A stretch of 64,000 nt of DNA, taken from JAPWJZ01 sp041287865 (GTDB taxonomy: Bacteria; Pseudomonadota; Alphaproteobacteria; Micavibrionales; UBA2020). The position numbers and the translations under genes were made by a program. This document shows positions 33,742 through 41,399 of this stretch, one piece after another. The notes under the pieces are model-generated. The model did no database searches. It worked only from the letters and a program-made list of their open reading frames with translations, and was not told where the DNA came from. The stretch is taken from assembly GCA_041287865.1 (NCBI GenBank), contig JBGGMV010000072.1, forward strand, positions 45,976 through 109,975, given 5' to 3'. Numbering within the stretch: position 1 is the stretch's first letter; each line of letters starts with the position of its first letter.

Positions 33742-35277
33742 GTGTCCTATTATTCTTCCTTCGGCAGTAACAATTCAATTTCCAGCATCAACAGAACGGT
33801 CGGCGAACTGATCGAAGATCAGGAAGCGGGTATCCGCACGCTCGAATCCGCAGCCTCCAACGTTGCGAGCGACAAGCGCTCCGCGCGTTCGCTGATGGAG
33901 CAGAGCATCCGCGCGCTGGTGAAGGTCGATGATAAAGACCGTTACGCCGAGCTGACCGCCGCCGCAAAAGCCGCGAACATCGGCCAGGATTACACCGCGA
34001 CAGTCGCGGAATGGACGCGTCTCGACATCGTCAATCGCGACGAGAAAACCGGCCTCGTGAAAGCCTGGGGCAGCCGCACCGAAGTCGGCCAGAAAGCCGC
34101 CGATGTTCACTCCGAAATCACGCTCATCAGCACGGCCCTTGCCGATATTTCGCCGCAGATCGACGCTTTCGACCTGACCACCGCGAAAATCAAGGCGCAT
34201 AACGAAAAATATAAAGAAAAGCCGAACGCGCAGATCACCGAAGAAAACCACGACGGCTTCGAAAAATTCAAGTTCGGCGCTTTCTGCAAGTGGGTGGTCG
34301 GCTGGTGCTTCGGCGCATGGGGCGGCGAATACAACGCCTACCGCGTCATCAACGGCTATACCAAGCAATATGGCGACTATTACGAAAGCGCCACCATCAT
34401 CGCCAAGCAGCGCAAGAACGAAGAGAAACTGGAAGGCGACAAAGCCGAGAAGACCAAGGACTACAACCAGCTCTCCGGCATCTGCAACCGCATGGACCAG
34501 CTGGACGGCAGCTACAAAGGCCCGACGGGCATCGCCGAGGGCATCCGCTCCGCCATCATTTCGGCCCTGACCGGCAACCGCAACCTCGGCCAGGCGCTGA
34601 TCAACGAAACGAAAACGGTTGAAGCCACCAACGCCACGCTCGGTCTCGAAAAACTGCTGGCGCTGGAACCGGTCGCCAAAGTCGCTTCCAGCCAGCTGGA
34701 GCAGGCCAAAGCAACGCTCCGCGATCTCGCGGATGTGAAGGACGACCTGCAAAGCGCCGTCGGCCGCGTCGGCAACCAGACGGTCAACTACGACCTCGAC
34801 AACCTGTCACGCAAGGTCAGCGCTGCCGCGAAAACCGCGCGCCGCACGGCCTCCAGCGTCAACGAAGCCAGCGACGCCATCGAGGTTTATCAGGTGCAGC
34901 AAGGCGCCAGCCAGTCCGGCATGGCCGATGCGTTGAAATCGAAAGGCGCGCTGGAATACACCAGCAACGCCCTGTCGCTCGATTTCGGCGGCCTGAAAAC
35001 GGCCGTCTATAACGAAGTGCAGGAATACGAGCGCGAGCAGGCCCGCCTGCGCGAACTCGAGCGCCAGCGCCAGGCCGCGATCGAGGCCGAACGCCAGCGC
35101 AAGATGCAGGAGACCTTCAACGACATCGCCCGCGCGCAGGCCAACGCCGCCCGCAACAACCACCCCACGGTGTCCACGCCCAGCTACAACAACAGCAATG
35201 ATGACGACATCAGCTCCTCGACCTCCTCGCGTCGCGGCAATGATGACGACATCAGCGCAGGCCCTGCCCGCCGTTAA
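33742..35277 (+). CDS. Unknown coiled-coil protein, first gene of a TelA-like operon
   Basis: 511 residues from a GTG at 33742, chosen because AGGAG lies eight bases upstream; another in-frame GTG at 33682 falls in the hairpin. Mostly charged alpha-helical sequence. A Trp/Cys/Phe-rich hydrophobic patch (FGAFCKWVVGWCFGAWGG, about residues 192-209) could touch a membrane. A strong coiled coil rich in Glu, Arg and Gln lies near 430-475, and the tail repeats NDDDIS twice in a Ser/Asn-rich context. No signal peptide. I do not recognise the family. Followed 54 bases later by the TelA-like gene. Confidence 0.8.
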   Translation: MSYYSSFGSNNSISSINRTVGELIEDQEAGIRTLESAASNVASDKRSARSLMEQSIRALVKVDDKDRYAELTAAAKAANIGQDYTATVAEWTRLDIVNRDEKTGLVKAWGSRTEVGQKAADVHSEITLISTALADISPQIDAFDLTTAKIKAHNEKYKEKPNAQITEENHDGFEKFKFGAFCKWVVGWCFGAWGGEYNAYRVINGYTKQYGDYYESATIIAKQRKNEEKLEGDKAEKTKDYNQLSGICNRMDQLDGSYKGPTGIAEGIRSAIISALTGNRNLGQALINETKTVEATNATLGLEKLLALEPVAKVASSQLEQAKATLRDLADVKDDLQSAVGRVGNQTVNYDLDNLSRKVSAAAKTARRTASSVNEASDAIEVYQVQQGASQSGMADALKSKGALEYTSNALSLDFGGLKTAVYNEVQEYEREQARLRELERQRQAAIEAERQRKMQETFNDIARAQANAARNNHPTVSTPSYNNSNDDDISSSTSSRRGNDDDISAGPARR

Positions 35278-35331
35278 CAAAATTACTTAAAAATACTCGA
35301 ACAAACCAACACAGAAGAAGGAAACGACAAC

Positions 35332-36612
35332 ATGGCTAACGAACCCACCAAGAGAGACGAGACGATTGCCAAGGTTTTCGCTGCCACCGCCGGCAACGAC
35401 AACGCGAACAAGTTTTATGAAGACGTCGTCAACTATGCGACCGCCGATGCAGATGCCAAGGCCCGCATGGACAAGCTGATCGCCACCATCGACAGCAAAG
35501 ACCTCAACACCATCACCATCTTCGCGAAAGAACCGACCGACGCTCTCAGAAAATCGTCGGAAGACATCGTGAAGCGCGCGCAGGGTGCAACCTCGTTCCT
35601 CGGCGCCTTCGGCTCGATCAAGGACAAGCTCGCCAACTTCGACTTCAACACCGTCGGCAAGATGGCAGGCGACTACGCGAAAATGGTCGACCGCAAGCTC
35701 TCGATGGCGGCTATTTCCTTCTGGAACAGCCCGATCAAGAAAATCTGGTACGCCATCACCGGCGTTACCGGCCGCAACGCCTCGATGGACAAGATTTCCC
35801 ACGAAATCGACAAGTCCCTCATCCAGCTGGGCGACGTGATGGCCGACCTGGAACAGTCGAAAGACAAGATCCCGGGCGTCCAGACCGACCTCAACACGCT
35901 GGAAGCGGCTCGTCTTGCTTCCTACAGCGAATACGGCCTCTACCTCGGCGCCGCGCTGGAAAAACTGCGCCGCGTGCAGGAAGAACTGCCGAAACTGCAG
36001 GAAGAAGCAGGCTCCAGCCCGCTGAAACAGGCTGAATACCGCAACGCGAAAATCGCGATGACGGTTCTCAACGCCAAGTGCACCGACATGGACAGCTTCC
36101 ACAAGACGAGCCTTGTGCAGCTGAAAACCATCGACGACCTGCAGGAAGCGCTTGCCATGTGCTCGCTCAAGATCGACAGCCACCTGACGATCTCGCAGGG
36201 CCAATGGACGGCGCTGCTGGCCGAAGCCGCAACTGCGGTCCAGATCGGCAACATGGCGCAGACCGTTGCCGCTGCTGACGCCTTCGGCGACAAGATCTTC
36301 GAACAGACCCAGTCGCTCGCCGACATGACGAAGGCGCTTGCCCGTTCGTCCTTCGGCCATGGTACGCTGGATCCGGTGAAGGTTGTCCAGCACCTGCAAA
36401 AACGCACGCAGGACATCAAGGACGACATGGTCTTCATCGATCAGTTCAACGCCAAGATGGTCGAACAGCGCGCGCAGCTTGATGAAGCCGGCCGCCAGTT
36501 CCGCCTTGCTGCAACGAAAGTCTACGATCCTGCTGCTACCAAGCAGGTTGCTGACGACGCCATCAAGGCGCTGCCGGCACCCTCCGCAGCTTCGAAGCAG
36601 CCCAGCCTCTAA
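35332..36612 (+). CDS. TelA-like (toxic anion resistance family) protein
   Basis: 426 residues, soluble and almost entirely alpha-helical. The middle (about 155-345) has the layout of TelA/KlaA proteins: ISHEIDKSLIQLGDVMADLE, then paired helices and a long Gln/Leu-rich stretch around LTISQGQWTALLAEAATAV. TelA proteins accompany XpaC or Ter proteins in tellurite and envelope-stress loci, with unknown biochemistry. The match is by pattern only and remote. The ATG has AAGGAAA upstream. It is the second gene of four in one direction (gaps 54, 26 and 26 bases). Confidence 0.6.
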   Translation: MANEPTKRDETIAKVFAATAGNDNANKFYEDVVNYATADADAKARMDKLIATIDSKDLNTITIFAKEPTDALRKSSEDIVKRAQGATSFLGAFGSIKDKLANFDFNTVGKMAGDYAKMVDRKLSMAAISFWNSPIKKIWYAITGVTGRNASMDKISHEIDKSLIQLGDVMADLEQSKDKIPGVQTDLNTLEAARLASYSEYGLYLGAALEKLRRVQEELPKLQEEAGSSPLKQAEYRNAKIAMTVLNAKCTDMDSFHKTSLVQLKTIDDLQEALAMCSLKIDSHLTISQGQWTALLAEAATAVQIGNMAQTVAAADAFGDKIFEQTQSLADMTKALARSSFGHGTLDPVKVVQHLQKRTQDIKDDMVFIDQFNAKMVEQRAQLDEAGRQFRLAATKVYDPAATKQVADDAIKALPAPSAASKQPSL

Positions 36613-36638
36613 ACCTAAAACGGCAGGAGCCGACCGTC

Positions 36639-38090
36639 ATGGCATCAGATCAGAACCCCGTCAGCAAGTTGTTCAACAGCGGCGCCAACGCGCCCCTTGC
36701 AAAACGGGCCCGAATCGATGGCCGGACGGTCGGCTTCACGCCTGAGGGCGAGAATTCCGACGTTGTCGAATGGATGGGCATGACGCCCGTTCCCGGCAAC
36801 AAGCACGGCTGGTACGTCATCACCGTGCAGGAAGAACCGAACAAGTATAACAAGAGCGTGCCGCAGGGCGAGGTTATTGTTCGCGTCGTCAAGACGCTCG
36901 GCACCGACAAGGAAGGCCCGCTGACCTTCGAAAAAGCGGTGGAGTATCTGGCCGTGTGGGAATTGGCCCGCATGGCGAAGGGCGCTTCGCCCATTCCCGG
37001 CAACGACCGCGCCGGCGTGGGCCGTCACCACTTCAAAGACATCCTGATGCGCAAGAATTGCCTTGTCAGCATCACGGGCCAGATCGCCGAAGTGGCCGAC
37101 ATCTATCCTGCCAACGAGGGCAAGTTCCTGAAAGCCGACCTCGACGCGCTGCAGCAGTTCCAGGAAGGCCTGCGCGGCGAGAATATCCTGAACGAGCTGA
37201 TCCACAGCAAAGATCCCCTGTTCGTCTCCGAAACCTCGCTCGACGACGACCTCGACAGCTTCGGCGAAATCAGCATGTTCGAAAACATGGCTTTCTTCAC
37301 CGATATCCTTGTTCATTACGCCGGCGTGAAGCTGGAACAGGTGCAGAAGTTCTTCGAAGACCCGACCCGCAAGGATCAAATTGATCTTCCGGCAGCCATG
37401 TCGCAGGACAAGTTCTTCACGCCCGAGAAAATCGCCAAGATCAACGAGCTGAAGGCCGAGCTGGCCGACGGCATCTTCCGCGCCTGCCATGTCGCGCGCG
37501 AAGACTGGGATAGCACGATCGACCTGAACAGCCGCCAGGTGCGCGTTGAGCTGATGAAAAACCCCGAAGCCGTCGAGACGCTGCGCTATCTCGACCACAA
37601 AATCGGCTATCCGCTGAAAGAAGCCGATGTCGACAGTATCCTGTTTACCGCCGCCCGCGGCCTCGATTATTTCCGCCAGCTGCTTGCCGACAGCAAGCAG
37701 AAGGACCTGATGGAGCGCAAGGGCGTTTACAAGCAGGGCGATATCGACGACCTGCTCAACTACCTCGACTTGCTCGACCTGAAATACGAATACAAGAACC
37801 TGGCCGAGCGCGCCGTGACGCTGCCCGGCACCAAGCGTTCCGCCGAGCTGGAAGAGAAAAAAGAAGCCTTCAAGATCATGGTCGAGGAATTCAAGCAGAC
37901 CCTGAAACGCGGTCAGGATTACTCCCCCGCGATGGAAAAACAGGTCGACGATTTCATCCGCGCCGGCACCCCCGTCTATCTGCTCGACCGCATCGCCACG
38001 ATGCCCGAGCGGATGGACAAGGCGAAGCAGTTCGTGCGTGACCGCCTGTTGCCGCCGCCGGTCAAGCCGGCCACGCCGCCGAAGCCGTAA
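36639..38090 (+). CDS. Unknown protein, third gene of the TelA-like operon
   Basis: 483 residues without signal peptide or membrane segment. A beta-rich N-terminal region (about 20-95) is followed by an acidic helical region to ~460. The tail PPPVKPATPPKP is Pro/Lys-rich, a feature shared with the proteins encoded at 39215 and 40863. Two LDLLDL-type acidic Leu repeats lie near residue 375. No catalytic motif or family recognised. Good AGGAG before the ATG; same direction and close spacing make co-transcription with its neighbours likely. Confidence 0.8.
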   Translation: MASDQNPVSKLFNSGANAPLAKRARIDGRTVGFTPEGENSDVVEWMGMTPVPGNKHGWYVITVQEEPNKYNKSVPQGEVIVRVVKTLGTDKEGPLTFEKAVEYLAVWELARMAKGASPIPGNDRAGVGRHHFKDILMRKNCLVSITGQIAEVADIYPANEGKFLKADLDALQQFQEGLRGENILNELIHSKDPLFVSETSLDDDLDSFGEISMFENMAFFTDILVHYAGVKLEQVQKFFEDPTRKDQIDLPAAMSQDKFFTPEKIAKINELKAELADGIFRACHVAREDWDSTIDLNSRQVRVELMKNPEAVETLRYLDHKIGYPLKEADVDSILFTAARGLDYFRQLLADSKQKDLMERKGVYKQGDIDDLLNYLDLLDLKYEYKNLAERAVTLPGTKRSAELEEKKEAFKIMVEEFKQTLKRGQDYSPAMEKQVDDFIRAGTPVYLLDRIATMPERMDKAKQFVRDRLLPPPVKPATPPKP

Positions 38091-38116
38091 TAAGAAAAGT
38101 TTAGAGGGAGTTCATT

Positions 38117-39136
38117 ATGCCTTTCAAATTCAATCCGAATAAAAAAAGCGACGACAAGGGCCTCGGCAAGATCAATATCGAGGGCGACGGCACGGCGCAG
38201 AGCAATGCCGACAAGCAGGTTGCAGCCGAAAACGCCGCAGCCGCGACACGCAAGAAATGGATCATCGGCGGCGGCGTTGCGGGCCTCGCGCTCGTCGTCG
38301 GCCTGACGGCTGTCTTCTCGGGTGCGTCGAAGAACGACAACACGCCCCCCGCGCCGCAGCCCACGCAGCAAACCCAGCAACAGCAACCCACGCAGCCGCA
38401 GTATCAGGAGCCGCAGGGCCAGTACACCGCGCCCGCCGCAACGGCCAGCCAGCTGCTGCAGCAGAGCGTCCGTGCCAAGGAAAGCGTCATTTACCGCGAC
38501 GAGTCAGCCGTCTTCCACGACAAGGCTGGCCGCCCCGCAGAGGCCTACCTGACCGTTGACGGCCGCGAAGTGCAGAAGGGGCAGGATTTCGCTGTCCATG
38601 CCGCGCTGTTCAACAAGGGCGGTTTCAGCCTGCTCATCGCCTCCGGCCCCTATGCCGGCACGCGCCTCGAAGTGTTCCCCGTCAACAACAACGGCGGCTC
38701 GCGCTTCACCTACACCAAAACCGGTCAGGAAGCTGTCGGTTCTGATGGTCGCACCGTTGTTTTCAACGCTACGCCCGCATCGCAGCGCCTGACGCAGACT
38801 GTGTCCATGAAATCCCCCACGCAGCTGGGTTCCGGCGTGCAGGCGCCCTCCAACGGCTGGACGTTCGAGCAGATGGGTCAGGGCTCCAAAGGCTACACCC
38901 GCGCGTTCGAGCTGAAGGGCAACCCCGATGACGGCGTCTTCTCGGTCAAGCTCTGGAACGACGATACCTTTACCTTCAACCTGAAGAACGGCGAATACAC
39001 ATTTGACAGCGTCTTCCTCTTCCACCCCAACTATCTGCAGACAGGGGAAAGCGTCAAAGGCACTCCGGTCGTGAATGGAGCGATGAATTTCGCCCCGGCC
39101 GCAGCACCCGTGCGCGCAAGCAAGCCGGGATTGTAA
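38117..39136 (+). CDS. Membrane-anchored protein with Q/P-rich linker, last gene of the TelA-like operon
   Basis: 339 residues. A ~46-residue cytoplasmic N-terminus is followed by one membrane helix (WIIGGGVAGLALVVGLTAVF), a Pro/Gln-rich linker (about 75-115) and a beta-rich C-terminal domain (about 125-325), presumably periplasmic. This layout suits a protein spanning the periplasm, but no family is recognised. GAGGGAG precedes the ATG. A strong terminator follows 40 bases after the stop. Confidence 0.8.
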   Translation: MPFKFNPNKKSDDKGLGKINIEGDGTAQSNADKQVAAENAAAATRKKWIIGGGVAGLALVVGLTAVFSGASKNDNTPPAPQPTQQTQQQQPTQPQYQEPQGQYTAPAATASQLLQQSVRAKESVIYRDESAVFHDKAGRPAEAYLTVDGREVQKGQDFAVHAALFNKGGFSLLIASGPYAGTRLEVFPVNNNGGSRFTYTKTGQEAVGSDGRTVVFNATPASQRLTQTVSMKSPTQLGSGVQAPSNGWTFEQMGQGSKGYTRAFELKGNPDDGVFSVKLWNDDTFTFNLKNGEYTFDSVFLFHPNYLQTGESVKGTPVVNGAMNFAPAAAPVRASKPGL

Positions 39137-39176
39137 CTGACCCGGGGTTAACCCGAGGCCCAGATGAACTGGAATT

Positions 39177-39206
39177 CAGGCCGCCGTAACGCGGCCTGAT
39201 TTTTTT
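39177..39206 (+). terminator. Terminator of the TelA-like operon
   Basis: Perfect 8-bp stem CAGGCCGC/GCGGCCTG (39177-39184 with 39191-39198), six-base loop, then ATTTTTTT. It ends the plus-strand operon just before the convergent nuclease gene. Confidence 0.92.
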
Positions 39207-39214
39207 GAGGCGGG

Positions 39215-40114
39215 CTAAAAGGGATAATCCGGCATCGGTTTCGACGGCGGGTTGGGCGGCTGCGGTGTCACCGGTTTCGGTGGCGTCTTGCCCGAGACGG
39301 CGTTGAAGGCCGGGCAGATGTCTTTCGCGCGGCAGAAACGGCATTGCTTGGCGGCATTGGCGTTCAGCGTCAAGTCATCCTTGTTCTTGCTGATCTGAAA
39401 CAGCTTGTGCTCCGTCACCGCCTGCGCAACGCCTGCCTTGGCGTCCTTGGCGAAGGCGCGCAGCTCGGTGGCGCTGACGCTGGTCTCGCTGGTATGGCGC
39501 AGGCGCGGCATGTGGATGACCATGTTGATGGTGGTGATGTCGATATCCTTGCCGTAAGCCTCGAGCGCGCCGGCGGCATAGGTCATCAGCTGGGTGTTGT
39601 TCTTGGCGTTGATTTTAGATGACTGGCCGTACTTGAAATCCTCGACCGATATCAGGCCCGTGCCGTCCTTGAATTCCACGACGATCAGGGTATCGGCAAT
39701 GCCCGACTGGCCGGGCACGCCCACCACGGGGCTGGTGTCGATGCGTTTTTCGACGTGAAGGTTCACGTTCTTGACGTTCGCATCGGCCTTGTAGGCGTCG
39801 ATGCGGTTTTTGACGTGGTCGACATAGGTCTGCGCGTGCTTGCACATTTCCGCGTCGACGGTGAATTCGTATTTCGTTTCTTGCGGCGTGCCTTTATGGC
39901 TGTGGAGCAGGATTTTCTTGCCCATATAGGCCTTGGCATCGAACCCGCCGTCGGTCAGCGCCCATTGTGCGAGCGTGTGCGCGGCATGGCCTTCGTCGGT
40001 GAAGAAAGTTTCCTTGCGCGGCACGGTTTGTTCGAGCGCGACCGAGCCCGGGCAGGCGATCACGCGGTCAAGCGTCGAGGCAGGAAAGGTCAGTCGTTTT
40101 TGCGGCTGCGCCAT
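39215..40114 (-). CDS. DUF2800-like PD-(D/E)XK nuclease (Cas4/RecB-like)
   Basis: 299 residues. The N-terminus LTFPASTLDRVIACPGSVALE and TDEGHAAHTLAQWAL match phage-type DUF2800 proteins. Nuclease core: the acidic residue in SGIADTLIVVEF, then VEDFKYGQSSKINAKNNTQL with the D-x-K pair. The Cys in ACPGS and the C-terminal CRFCRAKDICPAF supply four cysteines for an iron-sulfur cluster, as in Cas4/AddB. The family is mostly found in prophages, but no other phage gene is here. The tail is Pro/Lys-rich. It has its own promoter and converges on the TelA-like operon. Confidence 0.82.
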   Translation of the reverse strand: MAQPQKRLTFPASTLDRVIACPGSVALEQTVPRKETFFTDEGHAAHTLAQWALTDGGFDAKAYMGKKILLHSHKGTPQETKYEFTVDAEMCKHAQTYVDHVKNRIDAYKADANVKNVNLHVEKRIDTSPVVGVPGQSGIADTLIVVEFKDGTGLISVEDFKYGQSSKINAKNNTQLMTYAAGALEAYGKDIDITTINMVIHMPRLRHTSETSVSATELRAFAKDAKAGVAQAVTEHKLFQISKNKDDLTLNANAAKQCRFCRAKDICPAFNAVSGKTPPKPVTPQPPNPPSKPMPDYPF

Positions 40115-40149
40115 CGGTCTAGTCCCTAAATGCTTTAAACAATAGGGAA

Positions 40150-40178
40150 ACTATATTATGTATAGAGATCGAAGGCAA
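40150..40178 (-). promoter_or_regulatory. Promoter of the DUF2800 nuclease gene
   Basis: On the minus strand TTGCCT (40173-40178), 17-base spacer, TATAGT (40150-40155), 36 bases before the ATG. Confidence 0.55.
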
Positions 40179-40187
40179 CCGATATTT

Positions 40188-40205
40188 ATACTGTAAAAAC
40201 AGTAT
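40188..40205. promoter_or_regulatory. Perfect palindrome upstream of the nuclease promoter
   Basis: ATACTGT-AAAA-ACAGTAT, 7-base arms. It sits ten bases upstream of the -35 of the nuclease gene and ten bases after the end of the 40216 gene. It could be an activator site or a weak hairpin. It does not match the alphaproteobacterial LexA box (GTTC-N7-GTTC). Confidence 0.45.
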
Positions 40206-40215
40206 GTTATCCGCG

Positions 40216-40866
40216 TTACTCTTTCAGCTTCACGGTAATCGTGCCGTCGCCGACCTTGATATCCTCGACACCTTCCGAGAAAGCCTTCCAGAAACCCGCG
40301 TCGCCGAATTCATGCACAAGGTCGACATTTTTTAAGTTACCGAGCCAGCTGTTCGGGATAGCGACGCCCCAGACGGTCACGCCCTTCAGGATCACGATCG
40401 GGCGCCTGTCGCCGAATTTCAGCTCGAGGCCCGCGGAAATGCGCAGGATCTTGCCGCCGACAATCGGCAGCTCGGGGTCGAGCGGCACCAGCGCCTTCGC
40501 GCTGACGAGGTCAGGCGAAAGATCAATGGCGACGCGCGATGCCAGGTCGGCGTTGCCATTGGCGACCAGCGCGTTGATCTCGCGCTCGGTAAAGGTGATC
40601 TGGTGCGAGGCATTGGTCTCGGTGTATTTTTCGGGGACAAGCTCGCCTTTGGGCGTGTCGACCTTGACGGGCTCGCCGATTTCGATACCCAGCGCATGAA
40701 CCTTGCTGTCCAGCGTAACCTTTTCCTTGCTGCTCAGTGTCACGGGGCTGAAGGCGGAGGGGAAGAGCCATGCATGGATCAGGAAGACAACGACAATGGT
40801 CGTGACAACCGATATGGCGACGGTCATCAGCGTGTTGTTTTTCTGCTTCGGTGCGGGTTCGGTCAT
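40216..40866 (-). CDS. Membrane-anchored protein of unknown function
   Basis: 216 residues: a short polar N-terminus, one membrane helix (about 12-36) and a ~180-residue extracytoplasmic beta-rich domain with HQITFTEREINALVANGNADLA and WGVAIPNSWLGNLKNVDLV. The TFTEREINAL pattern recalls YpmS/DUF2140-like envelope domains, but I am not sure. Its start overlaps the end of the 40863 gene by four bases. Last gene of a minus-strand operon that starts at 43327. Confidence 0.75.
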   Translation of the reverse strand: MTEPAPKQKNNTLMTVAISVVTTIVVVFLIHAWLFPSAFSPVTLSSKEKVTLDSKVHALGIEIGEPVKVDTPKGELVPEKYTETNASHQITFTEREINALVANGNADLASRVAIDLSPDLVSAKALVPLDPELPIVGGKILRISAGLELKFGDRRPIVILKGVTVWGVAIPNSWLGNLKNVDLVHEFGDAGFWKAFSEGVEDIKVGDGTITVKLKE

Positions 40867-41387
40867 GGTTTGGGAGCCTTCGGTGTTAGCGCTTTCGGCG
40901 CGGGTTTCACGGCCAGTTTCTTCAATTCCTGCACATGCTGGTCAAGCGTCCGCCCGGCCATTTCGCCGGCAACGGCGGGTTTCAGCGTCGCCATGGCCTG
41001 CTGCGCGCCCTGCGTCAGGGCTGCGAATTCCGGCAGGCTGGTGGTGGTCTTGCCAATGTCGCGCATGGCGGCGGGCACGGACATGATAGCTTTGCGCGCA
41101 TCGTCGCTGTCGGCCAGCGCGAAGGCGCGCGCGAAGGCCTGCTCCAGCGTCACCGCCGAAAGCGTCACGCGTTTCAGCGCATCGGTGTTGCTATTGGCTT
41201 CCGAGGGCAGGGGGCGCAGGCGCATCGCTTCGGCAGCGGCCAGCATCGGCTCCGCGATCGAAGGCTCTTTCGCGGCGGCGGCCTCCATCGCTTTCGCGAC
41301 TTCGGTGCGAAAGACGAGGACGGACTGGTCGTAGGCGTCCATCAGTTTCTTGTCTTCGGGCGTTTTGATGTCGAAAAACAGTCCCAT
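40863..41387 (-). CDS. Unknown helical protein with Pro/Lys tail
   Basis: 174 residues, Ala-rich, helical and soluble (MGLFFDIKTPEDKKLMDAYDQ at the start). The C-terminus KPAPKALTPKAPKP resembles the tails of the 36639 and 39215 products. No domain recognised. It is 12 bases downstream of the DUF4166 gene and overlaps the 40216 gene by four bases. Confidence 0.75.
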   Translation of the reverse strand: MGLFFDIKTPEDKKLMDAYDQSVLVFRTEVAKAMEAAAAKEPSIAEPMLAAAEAMRLRPLPSEANSNTDALKRVTLSAVTLEQAFARAFALADSDDARKAIMSVPAAMRDIGKTTTSLPEFAALTQGAQQAMATLKPAVAGEMAGRTLDQHVQELKKLAVKPAPKALTPKAPKP

Positions 41388-41399
41388 GTTTGTCTCCTG

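Noticed and set aside
40188..40205. Palindrome as an SOS (LexA) box
   Set aside because: It is CTGT-N4-ACAG; the enteric box has N8 and the alphaproteobacterial box is GTTC-N7-GTTC.
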